The notes under the pieces: generated by a model
What the model saw: only the letters and a program-made list of their open reading frames with translations
Databases searched by the model: none
Told to the model about the DNA's origin: nothing
Origin: Tectiglobus sp963922535
GTDB taxonomy: Bacteria; Pseudomonadota; Alphaproteobacteria; Rhizobiales; Hyphomicrobiaceae
DNA length: 6,999 bases
Assembly (NCBI GenBank): GCA_963922535.1
Contig: CAWUIN010000131.1
Coordinates: 1-6,999, forward strand
Direction: 5' to 3'
Part shown: piece by piece, positions 1 to 6,631 of the stretch
Layout of the letters: each line of letters starts with the position of its first letter
How positions within the stretch are numbered: the first letter of the stretch is position 1
Translations under genes and position numbers: made by a program

Positions 1-1
1 C

Positions 2-556
2 AAGACGTCGCTGTTGATGGTTATCGCCGGCTTGGAGAGGATCACACGCGGCGGCGTTACGATTGCCGGCGAAGATTTCACCAAACTTACTGAGGATCAG
101 CTGGCAGCAGTACGCGGCCGTGAGGTTGGTATTGTTTTTCAGTCATTCCATCTCATTCCAACCATGACCGCATTCGAAAACGTTGCCTTGCCCCTGCAGC
201 TCACCGGGCGTGGCGATGCCACTGAGCAAGCCCGTGCGCTGCTTACGGATGTTGGGTTGGGCCAGCGGCTGGACCATTATCCAGCGCAGCTCTCCGGCGG
301 CGAACAACAGCGCGTTGCACTTGCCCGTGCGCTCGCACCACGGCCGAAGCTGCTGCTTGCCGACGAGCCGACTGGTAATCTCGATAAATCTACCGGTACG
401 TATGTGATCGAGCTGTTATTCCGCCTCCAGCGTCGCGACGGTGCAACACTTATTCTCGTTACGCACGACGAAAACCTGGCCGCACAATGTGATGATCGCA
501 TTCGCGTTGCAGATGGACGCATCGTTGAGATGAGCAGAACGGATTTTGCCGCATGA
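2..556 (+). CDS. ybbA: ABC transporter ATP-binding protein, YbbA/LolD/MacB family (5' truncated by window edge)
   Basis: This is the nucleotide-binding subunit that would hydrolyse ATP on the cytoplasmic face and drive the permease encoded next to it. The reading frame is already open at the left edge. The first codons read K-T-S-L-L, the end of Walker A (GxGKTSLL), so only about the first 40-50 residues are missing. Visible motifs are the Q-loop VFQSF (from 134), the ABC signature LSGGEQQR (290-313), Walker B LLLADEP with catalytic Glu (350-370), the D-loop GNLD, and the H-loop histidine of LVTHDE (464-466). The stretch QSFHLIPTMTAFENV is typical of the MacB/LolD/YbbA group, whose partners are FtsX-like permeases. 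The stop codon overlaps the permease start as ATGA, implying translational coupling. I prefer YbbA over LolD because the partner is a single large YbbP-type permease and not a LolC/E protein. The family is certain; the exact substrate is not. Confidence 0.93.
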   Translation, partial: KTSLLMVIAGLERITRGGVTIAGEDFTKLTEDQLAAVRGREVGIVFQSFHLIPTMTAFENVALPLQLTGRGDATEQARALLTDVGLGQRLDHYPAQLSGGEQQRVALARALAPRPKLLLADEPTGNLDKSTGTYVIELLFRLQRRDGATLILVTHDENLAAQCDDRIRVADGRIVEMSRTDFAA

Positions 557-3153
557 GCCTGCCAGCCTTTGAAATATCACGGCCGAGCGACGCTTTACCA
601 TTGCACCTTCGCTTGCCCGTAATGCGAATTTTTATTTTTGCATTGCGCGAACTGCGTTCAGGCATCAGTGGTTTTGGCATATTTATCGCCTGCATTGCAT
701 TAGGCGTTACCTTGATCACCGGCGTCGGCTCCCTGGCCAGCGCGTTTCTGTCAGGCTTTGAGCGACAGGGCCGTGAACTTCTCGGCGGTGATGTTAGTCT
801 GCGCCGCGTTCACAAACGTGCGACCGCGCAGGAACGTATGGTATTCGCCAAATTGGGCCGCGTGAGCGAACTTGCAACGATGCGTTCTATGGCACGTTTG
901 CCCAACGGTGAAGATCAGGCTTTGGTTGAGATCAAGGCTGTCGACGACGTTTATCCACTGATTGGAACCTTTGAACTCGCAAACTCGACAACCCTGACGC
1001 GCGCAATACGGGAACAAAACGGTGCAGTGGTTGCGCAAAGCCTGCTGGACCGCCTTAATATTAAAGTCGGCGACAGCTTTAGACTTGGCACACGTGAGAT
1101 TGTGATCACTGGTGTCATTGCCCGCGAGCCGGACCGCATTGGCGCCCGTATCGCTTTTGGCCCGCGTGTTGTCATGTCTTACGCCACTTTAGCGTCAACT
1201 GGTCTGGTACAGCCTGGAACTCTGATCAGCTGGCAGTACGCCATTGTAGCGCCAGATGGCGCCAGTGACCCTCAAGGCGCCGTCGGTCGAATTCGCCAGA
1301 TGCTCGGGGAAAAACTGAGCGAGGCGGGTTTTATTATCACGGATCGCTCCGACCCGTCGCCGACGATCTCGCGCCAACTCAACCGCATGCGCGATTTCCT
1401 GACGCTTTTAGGACTTGCTGCCCTGCTGATCGGCGGCGTTGGGGTGGCCAATGCTGTGCGAACGTTTGTTGATCGGCGTCGCAAGGTTATTGCAACATAC
1501 AAAAGCGTTGGCGCCACATCAGGGACCGTGTTCGGCATCTACATGATGCAGATCATGATCATTGCCGCATTTGGGACGTGCATTGGTTTGTTAATAGGTA
1601 ATCTCCTGCCACTCATTCTGGCCGCGATCTATGGTCCGGTGTTTGAGATTGAACTCGGCCCGTCGTTTACCTGGACAAATACGGCCATCGGTCTGGGCTA
1701 TGGCTTTCTCGTCACTCTCTTGTTTATTCTCTGGCCGCTCGGCCAGACCGAACGCATTCGGCCGGCAGCTCTGTTCAGGGATGAAGTGGCTGGCAGCGAT
1801 AGCATGCCAAGATTGCGAATACTTTTTCTTATTGCTATTATCGGCGGATTACTCCTGGCGCTTGTAACATTTACCTCCCGCGCACCAATGCTGGCATTGT
1901 GGTTCCTCGGCGGAATGCTGGCCATCCTTTTCTTGTTCTGGATGATCGGCTACGCCATAACATGGCTGGCTGGCCGGTTGCCACGGCCACATAATCGTCC
2001 TGAATTGACACTGTCCATGGTTGGGATTGCAGCGCCCGGTGGTCTGACCCGCTCGGTTGTTCTCTCGCTCGGGGCCGGCCTGTCGTTGCTTGTCGCTGTT
2101 GCGCTGGTTGACGAATCGCTCGTCAATGAACTGCGCGGTCGGATGCCTGAACAAAGTCCTGATTATTTTGTTCTGGACATCCCGAAGGCGGACCGTGCCC
2201 TCTTCGAAACATCCGTTCTCGAACTTGCCCCAGGCACGAAGATTGAAACTGCGCCGATGCTGCGTGGACGCATTTCCCGTCTGAACGGTATCCCGGTGGA
2301 AAACGCGCAAATAGATCCACGTGCTGCCTGGGTGTTGCGCGGGGATCGTGGGCTTACCTACGCAGAAGAAGTGCCGGAAGGCTCCAAAATAGTTGAAGGC
2401 AAATGGTGGGATAAGGGCTACAAAGGTGAACCGCAAGTTTCATTTGCATCCGATCTTGCCGAAGATCTCGGGCTGAAGGTTGGCGATACGGTCACCGTGA
2501 ACGTGCTTGGTCGCAATATCACAGCGCGTATTACCAACCTGCGTGAGATTGAATGGGAAAGTTTGGCAATCAATTTCGTGATGGTATTTTCGCCGAATGC
2601 GCTGGCAGCAGCGCCCCATAATCTGCTCGCGACCGTTCGCTTTCCTGACGATATACCAGCGACAGCGGACGCTGCCGTTGGCCGGGTTATAGGCAGGGAA
2701 CTCCCGCATATTTCCATGATCCGGGTCAAAGATGCGATTAACGCGTTTGCCGAGATCTTTGCCAACGTAATGGTTGCTGTGCGCACAGCAGCCAGTGTGA
2801 CACTAATTGCAGGCGCCCTGGTGCTTGCCGGTGCCCTGGCGACTGCACAGCGCCGCCGTGTTCTGCAGGCCGTGGTCCTGAAATGTATCGGCGCGACCCG
2901 CCGCAGGCTTCTGCTCGCCAATCTTGCCGAATATGGTCTGCTTGCTTTTATCACGTCAGTAATCGCGCTCGTTGTTGGCTCAATTGCAGCATGGGGTTTT
3001 GCAACTTATCTGCTGCAGGTGGATTTCGTCTTTTCATGGCGCGCCGTAGCCAGCGCGATTGCAACGTCCGTTGGGCTTATTCTGGTTTTCGGCCTGTTTG
3101 GTACGTGGCGCGTTCTGGCTGCAAAACCAGTACCGGTTTTACGCGGACTGTAA
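553..3153 (+). CDS. ybbP: FtsX-family ABC transporter permease, YbbP type
   Basis: This is the inner-membrane permease partner of the upstream ATPase. By hydropathy read from the sequence it has about ten membrane segments: near residues 40-68, 282-303, 327-360, 377-396, 421-440, 446-473, 499-519, 738-764, 791-822 and 832-852. Two large extracytoplasmic domains lie at about 70-280 and 520-737. Each FtsX core has the usual basic cytoplasmic loop after its first helix (VDRRRKVIATYKSVGAT near 306-322; AQRRRVLQAVVLKCIGATRRR near 765-785). The segment REIEWESLAINFVMVFSP (664-681) resembles the conserved YbbP motif in the second periplasmic domain. E. coli YbbP is about 800 residues with ten helices, so the fold matches. 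In E. coli, YbbAP works with the esterase TesA; tesA, if adjacent here, would lie left of the window. Start choice: ATG 553 overlaps the ATPase stop. Homologues usually begin nearer residue 24 (ATG at 622), but that codon has no visible ribosome binding site, so I keep 553 with translational coupling. Substrate unknown. Confidence 0.93.
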   Translation: MSLPAFEISRPSDALPLHLRLPVMRIFIFALRELRSGISGFGIFIACIALGVTLITGVGSLASAFLSGFERQGRELLGGDVSLRRVHKRATAQERMVFAKLGRVSELATMRSMARLPNGEDQALVEIKAVDDVYPLIGTFELANSTTLTRAIREQNGAVVAQSLLDRLNIKVGDSFRLGTREIVITGVIAREPDRIGARIAFGPRVVMSYATLASTGLVQPGTLISWQYAIVAPDGASDPQGAVGRIRQMLGEKLSEAGFIITDRSDPSPTISRQLNRMRDFLTLLGLAALLIGGVGVANAVRTFVDRRRKVIATYKSVGATSGTVFGIYMMQIMIIAAFGTCIGLLIGNLLPLILAAIYGPVFEIELGPSFTWTNTAIGLGYGFLVTLLFILWPLGQTERIRPAALFRDEVAGSDSMPRLRILFLIAIIGGLLLALVTFTSRAPMLALWFLGGMLAILFLFWMIGYAITWLAGRLPRPHNRPELTLSMVGIAAPGGLTRSVVLSLGAGLSLLVAVALVDESLVNELRGRMPEQSPDYFVLDIPKADRALFETSVLELAPGTKIETAPMLRGRISRLNGIPVENAQIDPRAAWVLRGDRGLTYAEEVPEGSKIVEGKWWDKGYKGEPQVSFASDLAEDLGLKVGDTVTVNVLGRNITARITNLREIEWESLAINFVMVFSPNALAAAPHNLLATVRFPDDIPATADAAVGRVIGRELPHISMIRVKDAINAFAEIFANVMVAVRTAASVTLIAGALVLAGALATAQRRRVLQAVVLKCIGATRRRLLLANLAEYGLLAFITSVIALVVGSIAAWGFATYLLQVDFVFSWRAVASAIATSVGLILVFGLFGTWRVLAAKPVPVLRGL

Positions 3154-3301
3154 ACCAGTGCACCACTTCGATTGCAGGGGTGATATATGCGCCAATCGCA
3201 GCCTGCGTCTCGGCTATTTTGTTTCGCCCGGGTTTTCAGCCAGATCACGGCTCTATATGGGTGCGAACGGTGCGGTCTGAGGTGCATTGGTCAGGCGCGA
3301 C

Positions 3302-3323
3302 AACCCTAAGGAAACCCTACGGA
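3302..3323 (+). repeat. Tandem direct repeat, 2 x 11 bp, upstream of glmS
   Basis: Two abutting copies, AACCCTAAGGA (3302-3312) and AACCCTACGGA (3313-3323), differ at one base. The period of 11 bp is about one helical turn, so both copies would present the same face of the DNA to a protein. The single different base in copy 2 also completes the 6-bp hairpin ACGGAC-GAT-GTCCGT at 3319-3333. It could be a regulator binding site, a leader RNA element or simple slippage; the sequence alone does not decide. It lies 315 bases before the glmS start. Confidence 0.6.
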
Positions 3324-3411
3324 CGATGTCCGTTGAAAGGGCAGCAATACGCATGCTCTTATCCCAACAGTTAACCCGATGCAGGGCGCCCTGAACCATA
3401 CCACGATTTTA

Positions 3412-3479
3412 AGAGAGGCAGTCCACCGGATATGGATTGCTCTTCGTCTGCGTTCGATTTTGCTGCGGTTTGCCTCTCT
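3412..3479 (+). repeat. 9-bp inverted repeat with a nested alternative hairpin in the glmS upstream region
   Basis: The arms AGAGAGGCA (3412-3420) and TGCCTCTCT (3471-3479) are exact complements separated by 50 bases. The left arm also shares its last three bases with a competing local hairpin, GCAGTCCA (3418-3425) with TGGATTGC (3433-3440), which is 8 pairs including one G-U around the 7-base loop CCGGATA. The two pairings cannot both form fully, the layout expected of a switching leader RNA. No T run follows, so it does not look like an intrinsic terminator. Whether this stretch is transcribed with glmS is not known. Confidence 0.4.
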
Positions 3480-3620
3480 GTTCACATTTTTATCTGGCTC
3501 ACCGTGAAACAGCAGGGTGCCATGCAGGTTTTGCAAAAAAAAGTAACAGACTTTGTCTTGAGTTTGATGCCATAGTACAGCTAACACAGCGCCAGCCAAT
3601 ATATTAATGATTAACAATTT

Positions 3621-3626
3621 GAGGGG
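3621..3626 (+). promoter_or_regulatory. Ribosome binding site of glmS
   Basis: GAGGGG lies 11 bases before the ATG at 3638. The spacing is slightly long but the purine run is clear, and the Met-Cys-Gly start it serves is required for the enzyme, because the Cys must become the N-terminal residue. Confidence 0.6.
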
Positions 3627-3637
3627 CAGATTGCATT

Positions 3638-5458
3638 ATGTGTGGAATTGTTGGAATTCTTGGTTCAAAGCCCGTGGCTGGGGATTTGGTTGAAGCGCTC
3701 AGACGACTGGAATACCGAGGTTATGATTCAGCGGGTATTGCAACCGTTGCTGCAGGCCAGCTTGATCGCCGGCGTGCAGAAGGCAAACTGCATAATCTCG
3801 CCCGACGTCTGGAGGCTGAGCCTTTGGCCGGCCGCGCCGGCATTGGCCATACCCGCTGGGCAACGCATGGCAGGCCGACAGAGGGTAACGCTCACCCGCA
3901 CATGAACGATCATGTCTGCGTTGTCCATAACGGCATTATTGAGAATTTCCGTCAATTGCGCGACGAGCTTACTACGGCCGGCCATGTCTTTCAATCGGAT
4001 ACGGATACGGAAACGGTTGTCCATCTGATCACGCATTGCATGCAGCAGGGCGGCGATGCCGTGGAGGCTGTCGGCAAGGCCTTAGGCCATCTCAAAGGTG
4101 CATTTGCGCTTGGTATTATCTTTGCCTCAAATGACAATATGATGATTGCGGCGCGTCAGGGCAGCCCACTTGCCATTGGTTACGGTAATGGTGAAATGTA
4201 TCTCGGCTCAGATGCTATTGCGCTGGCGCCGTTCACGTCTTCCATTACCTATCTCGAGGAAGGCGACTGGGCAGTTATTTCCCGCACTAGCGTGATGATC
4301 CGCGATCGTGACGGCAACGTCGTTGAGCGGCCTGTGACGACGTCGGCTGCAAGCGTGCTGACAATCGACAAAGGTAATCATCGCCATTTTATGCATAAGG
4401 AAATTCATGAGCAACCCGATGTGATCGGCCACACGCTTACAAATTATATCGATCTTGCCGAGCGCCGGATTGATTTCCCTGATATCGGTCTCGATCTGAG
4501 CAATGTCGATCGGATTACGATTTCAGCCTGCGGTACGGCTTATTACGCGGGGCTGATCGGCAAATACTGGATTGAGCGATATGCACGCGTGCCTGTTGAA
4601 ATCGATGTTGCTTCCGAAATGCGCTATCGTGAACCGCCGCTGACGCCAAACGGGCTTGCGGTCTTTATTTCACAATCCGGTGAAACCGCCGATACGTTGG
4701 CCGCGCTGCGTTATTGCAAGACGCATAATCAGCGTATTGTCTCAATTGTCAATGTGCTCACCTCGACGATTGCGCGGGAGTCGGATGCAGTATTGCCAAC
4801 GCTGGCCGGCCCGGAAATTGGCGTTGCCTCAACGAAGGCTTTTACCTGCCAACTGGCCGCTATAGCCTGCTTGACGCTGGCTCTGGCGCGGGCGCGCAAA
4901 GCTATCGGAGGTGAACAGGAGCAGGCGATTATCGAAGCCCTGACGGAGATACCCCGGCATATTGCAACATTGCTGCGTGATGAGCAGAGCTACATCGCGC
5001 TCGCACACGAGCTGGCAAAGGCCAGAAATGCTTTTTATCTCGGCCGCGGCATGAGTTTTCCCATCGCTCTCGAGGGTGCGCTGAAGCTTAAGGAAATCTC
5101 GTATATTCATGCCGAAGGCTATGGGGCAGGCGAACTCAAGCACGGACCGATTGCGCTGGTTGACGAGCACATGCCGGTTATCGTTATTGCGCCGAAAGAT
5201 GCGTTGTTCGACAAAACAATCTCAAATACGCAAGAGGTCGCCGCACGTGGCGGAAAGATCGTTCTGATTTCCGATGCCGATGGCGATGAAGCGGGCTGCG
5301 AACTTCTCGCACACTTGAAGATACCTGCTACTCATTCGTTTGCAATGCCAATAGTTCTGGCTGTATCGGCTCAACTTCTCGCCTACCACACGGCTGCAGT
5401 GATGGGTACGGATGTCGATCAGCCGCGAAATCTTGCAAAATCCGTTACGGTGGAATAA
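3638..5458 (+). CDS. glmS: Glutamine--fructose-6-phosphate aminotransferase (isomerizing), GlmS
   Basis: GlmS converts fructose-6-phosphate and glutamine to glucosamine-6-phosphate and glutamate in the cytoplasm, the committed step toward UDP-GlcNAc for peptidoglycan and lipopolysaccharide. The protein has 606 residues, against 609 in E. coli. The N-terminal glutaminase domain (about 2-230) begins MCGIVGILG, with Cys2 as the nucleophile after Met removal. It also carries HTRWATHG (71-78), NGIIENF (98-104) and SDTDTE (120-125). Two SIS sugar-isomerase domains follow. The first (about 285-425) has SACGTAYYAG (296-305), SQSGETADT (345-353) and GVASTKAFTCQ (395-405). The second (about 455-590) has LGRGMSFPIALEG (468-480) and HAEGYGAGELKHGP (491-504). 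The C-terminal tail PRNLAKSVTVE (596-606) holds the lysine of the ammonia-channel/active-site tail. No key residue is missing. The gene stands alone between long gaps; glmU is not beside it in this window. No glmS ribozyme is evident upstream. Confidence 0.98.
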   Translation: MCGIVGILGSKPVAGDLVEALRRLEYRGYDSAGIATVAAGQLDRRRAEGKLHNLARRLEAEPLAGRAGIGHTRWATHGRPTEGNAHPHMNDHVCVVHNGIIENFRQLRDELTTAGHVFQSDTDTETVVHLITHCMQQGGDAVEAVGKALGHLKGAFALGIIFASNDNMMIAARQGSPLAIGYGNGEMYLGSDAIALAPFTSSITYLEEGDWAVISRTSVMIRDRDGNVVERPVTTSAASVLTIDKGNHRHFMHKEIHEQPDVIGHTLTNYIDLAERRIDFPDIGLDLSNVDRITISACGTAYYAGLIGKYWIERYARVPVEIDVASEMRYREPPLTPNGLAVFISQSGETADTLAALRYCKTHNQRIVSIVNVLTSTIARESDAVLPTLAGPEIGVASTKAFTCQLAAIACLTLALARARKAIGGEQEQAIIEALTEIPRHIATLLRDEQSYIALAHELAKARNAFYLGRGMSFPIALEGALKLKEISYIHAEGYGAGELKHGPIALVDEHMPVIVIAPKDALFDKTISNTQEVAARGGKIVLISDADGDEAGCELLAHLKIPATHSFAMPIVLAVSAQLLAYHTAAVMGTDVDQPRNLAKSVTVE

Positions 5459-5503
5459 ATCATTTATTGACCGTATCAGTCGGCAGTAGTTGAATTTATG
5501 CCA

Positions 5504-5570
5504 TGATTTCAAGCATTCCGTAATGGTGACGATTGAGCACGCCGTTGGCTTGAAATTACCGTAAATTTTT
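5504..5570 (+). terminator. Possible terminator downstream of glmS
   Basis: The arms ATTTCAAGC (5506-5514) and GCTTGAAAT (5548-5556) are exact 9-bp complements. They extend outward by a G-U pair (5505/5557) and a T-A pair (5504/5558), with a 33-base loop. A run of five T residues follows at 5566-5570, seven bases after the stem. The loop is long, the stem is not G/C rich and the T run is offset, so this is a weak intrinsic terminator at best. It could instead be an operator-like or mRNA 3'-end stabilising repeat. Confidence 0.35.
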
Positions 5571-5641
5571 CTTGTTCAAGATATATAAGCGGATTAGTAG
5601 CAGGAGACGTTAAAATTCGGTATGCGGACAAATAAACCTGT

Positions 5642-5661
5642 GCCTTACAAAGTGTGAAGGC
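5642..5661 (+). promoter_or_regulatory. Leader hairpin before the SPOR gene
   Basis: GCCTTACA (5642-5649) pairs with TGT-g-AAGGC (5653-5661), giving eight pairs with one bulged G and a three-base loop AAG. It ends 10 bases before the ribosome binding site. It overlaps the end of a possible 11-codon frame starting at ATG 5622 and stopping at 5655-5657, with AGGAGA upstream at 5602-5607. It may affect translation of the SPOR gene, but this is unproven and could be chance. Confidence 0.25.
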
Positions 5662-5671
5662 TTGCGTACAT

Positions 5672-5677
5672 AAGGAG
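5672..5677 (+). promoter_or_regulatory. Ribosome binding site deciding the SPOR gene start
   Basis: AAGGAG lies six bases before ATG 5684, an ideal Shine-Dalgarno arrangement. It argues against the in-frame GTG at 5654, which would place this site inside the coding sequence and add ten residues before the signal sequence. Confidence 0.85.
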
Positions 5678-5683
5678 ATTGCC

Positions 5684-6631
5684 ATGATTGGTCAACCCCG
5701 CGCGCTGCGACTTCTCCTCATTCTGGTTGTGGGTTGCGTTCTAGCCAGTCCGCTCGTGCAGGCACAAACGAAGCAGGCTCAGAACGCAAAGCTGACTCAC
5801 AAGCAGGCTCAGGATCTGTTGCGTACCGGTTACGACGCCTTGCAAGCTGATAAAGCCCGTGATGCCGTGGAGGCTTTTTCAAAGGCTTTACAGTCTGGTC
5901 GTCTCAGCAGTTCCGAGATGGCGAAAACCTTTTATTATCGTGCACAGGCCTATCGTTCGCTCAAGCAGCCGGCGAATGCCATTTCTGACCTGAACAGCGC
6001 GTTGTGGATGAAAGACGAACTTTCTGATAAAGACCGCGCAGAAGCCGTCAAGATGCGCAGCGCATCTTATCGAGAGGCTGGCGTTGACAATGGCGAATCT
6101 CCCTCTGGAGATGGTGCTGCCGGAGCGCAACGTCCGCAGGTCTCAGGTTGGCAGGTAGATGCAACACAGCAGGCTGCGGCAGAACAATCTGACACCACCG
6201 CAAACACGACAAGTAACAAGCCGGTCTCTTCGTTCTTCAGCAATTTGTTTGGCAGCGGCCAGTCTAAGAAAGAAACCACGGCTGATGACGCAGGCAATGC
6301 GACGACGGGGGCTTCATCGTGGATGGCGGCAACACAGACCGTTCCTTCTTCTCCTGCAGCGCAGAGCAGCCCAAGGGATGTATCAGGCGCTTATACAATT
6401 CAGATAGCTTCGGTACGCAGTGAGGAGCTGGCGCGTAACATTGTCCGTCAGGTGGCAACGAATCACACACGATTTTTGCTCGGCAGGCAGCCGACGGTGG
6501 AGCGGCAGGCGGTTGGCAATATGGGCACATTTTATCACGTTCGCATCAGACAATGGCCAAGCAAACAGGCTTCCCGTCAACTTTGTAAGCAACTGCTGGA
6601 AACGGGATTGGATTGCCTTGTTACAAACTAG
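5684..6631 (+). CDS. Exported TPR- and SPOR-domain protein (peptidoglycan-binding)
   Basis: The product is 315 residues and probably acts in the periplasm. The N-terminus (RALRLLLILVVGCVLASPLVQAQ) is a signal sequence. Cleavage by signal peptidase I after VQA (residue 27) fits well, but VVGC (15-18) also matches a lipobox, so a lipoprotein is possible. Residues about 40-133 form two to three TPR-like helical repeats; the clearest is YYRAQAYRSLKQPANAISDLNSAL cut at 84-107. A Gln/Ser/Thr/Ala-rich linker (134-235) contains SSFFSNLFGSG (182-192). The C-terminus (about 236-314) is a SPOR domain: AYTIQIAS, then GTFYHVRI (281-288), then LCKQLLETGLDC with Cys301 and Cys311, a pairing common in alphaproteobacterial SPOR domains. 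SPOR domains bind glycan strands lacking stem peptides, often at division sites; TPRs bind proteins. A role as an envelope or division adaptor is an inference. The ATG at 5684 was chosen because AAGGAG lies six bases upstream. I do not recognise a named gene. Confidence 0.88.
   Translation: MIGQPRALRLLLILVVGCVLASPLVQAQTKQAQNAKLTHKQAQDLLRTGYDALQADKARDAVEAFSKALQSGRLSSSEMAKTFYYRAQAYRSLKQPANAISDLNSALWMKDELSDKDRAEAVKMRSASYREAGVDNGESPSGDGAAGAQRPQVSGWQVDATQQAAAEQSDTTANTTSNKPVSSFFSNLFGSGQSKKETTADDAGNATTGASSWMAATQTVPSSPAAQSSPRDVSGAYTIQIASVRSEELARNIVRQVATNHTRFLLGRQPTVERQAVGNMGTFYHVRIRQWPSKQASRQLCKQLLETGLDCLVTN

Larger units (their letters stand above)
3154..3637 (+). other. 484-base non-coding gap between ybbP and glmS
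   Basis: I see no supportable gene here on either strand. Short open frames exist, but they lack ribosome binding sites and have Arg/Cys/Trp-rich, non-protein-like composition. The gap should contain the end of the ybbAP transcript and the glmS promoter and leader. Structures seen: a 6-bp inverted repeat cgattg/caatcg (3169-3174/3193-3198) shortly after the ybbP stop, with only a weak T-rich tract (3216-3223) after it; the tandem direct repeat at 3302-3323; a perfect 6-bp hairpin at 3319-3333; the paired structures at 3412-3479; and an A8 tract at 3535-3542 inside the palindrome TTTTGCAAAA. I could not find a clean -35/-10 pair with 16-18 base spacing, so I do not mark a promoter. Confidence 0.7.
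5459..5683 (+). other. 225-base gap between glmS and the SPOR gene
   Basis: A/T-rich, with no supportable protein gene. It holds the terminator-like inverted repeat after glmS (5504-5570), a TATAAG sequence (5584-5589) resembling a -10 box but without a convincing -35 partner, a possible 11-codon leader frame (5622-5657, MRTNKPVPYKV) and a hairpin (5642-5661) just before the next ribosome binding site. The length and these signals suggest that the SPOR gene has its own promoter here. Confidence 0.6.

Noticed and set aside
1849..2954. Two long - strand frames (195 and 178 codons) opposite ybbP.
   Set aside because: They mirror a clearly conserved permease on the + strand, and their products are compositionally biased (Arg/Ser/Ala or Gln/Cys/His) with no recognisable motif.
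2883..3374. A + strand frame of 163 codons running from inside ybbP into the gap.
   Set aside because: Over 270 bases it is an out-of-frame reading of the permease's conserved end, and the downstream part has Cys/Arg-rich composition typical of non-coding translation.
3587..3600. AGCGCCAGCC just before glmS, reminiscent of the cleavage-site region of the glmS ribozyme.
   Set aside because: The ribozyme needs well over 100 nucleotides of conserved folded core after that site, but only about 40 bases remain before the start codon. The ribozyme is known mainly from Firmicutes.
3306..3617. A - strand frame of 103 codons before glmS with a hydrophobic beginning (MLIINILAGAVLAVLW).
   Set aside because: It starts with TTG without a ribosome binding site, and its remainder is Arg/Trp/Cys rich and unlike any family I know. 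It would also antisense the glmS leader. Most likely a chance frame.
3996..4013. Tandem hexamers CGGATA, CGGATA, CGGAAA inside glmS.
   Set aside because: They encode the conserved SDTDTE motif of the glutaminase domain, so protein constraint explains them.
5654..5683. GTG at 5654 as the start of the SPOR gene.
   Set aside because: It would place ten residues, including a His-Lys-Glu stretch, ahead of the signal sequence, and would put the excellent AAGGAG site inside the gene. ATG 5684 fits far better.
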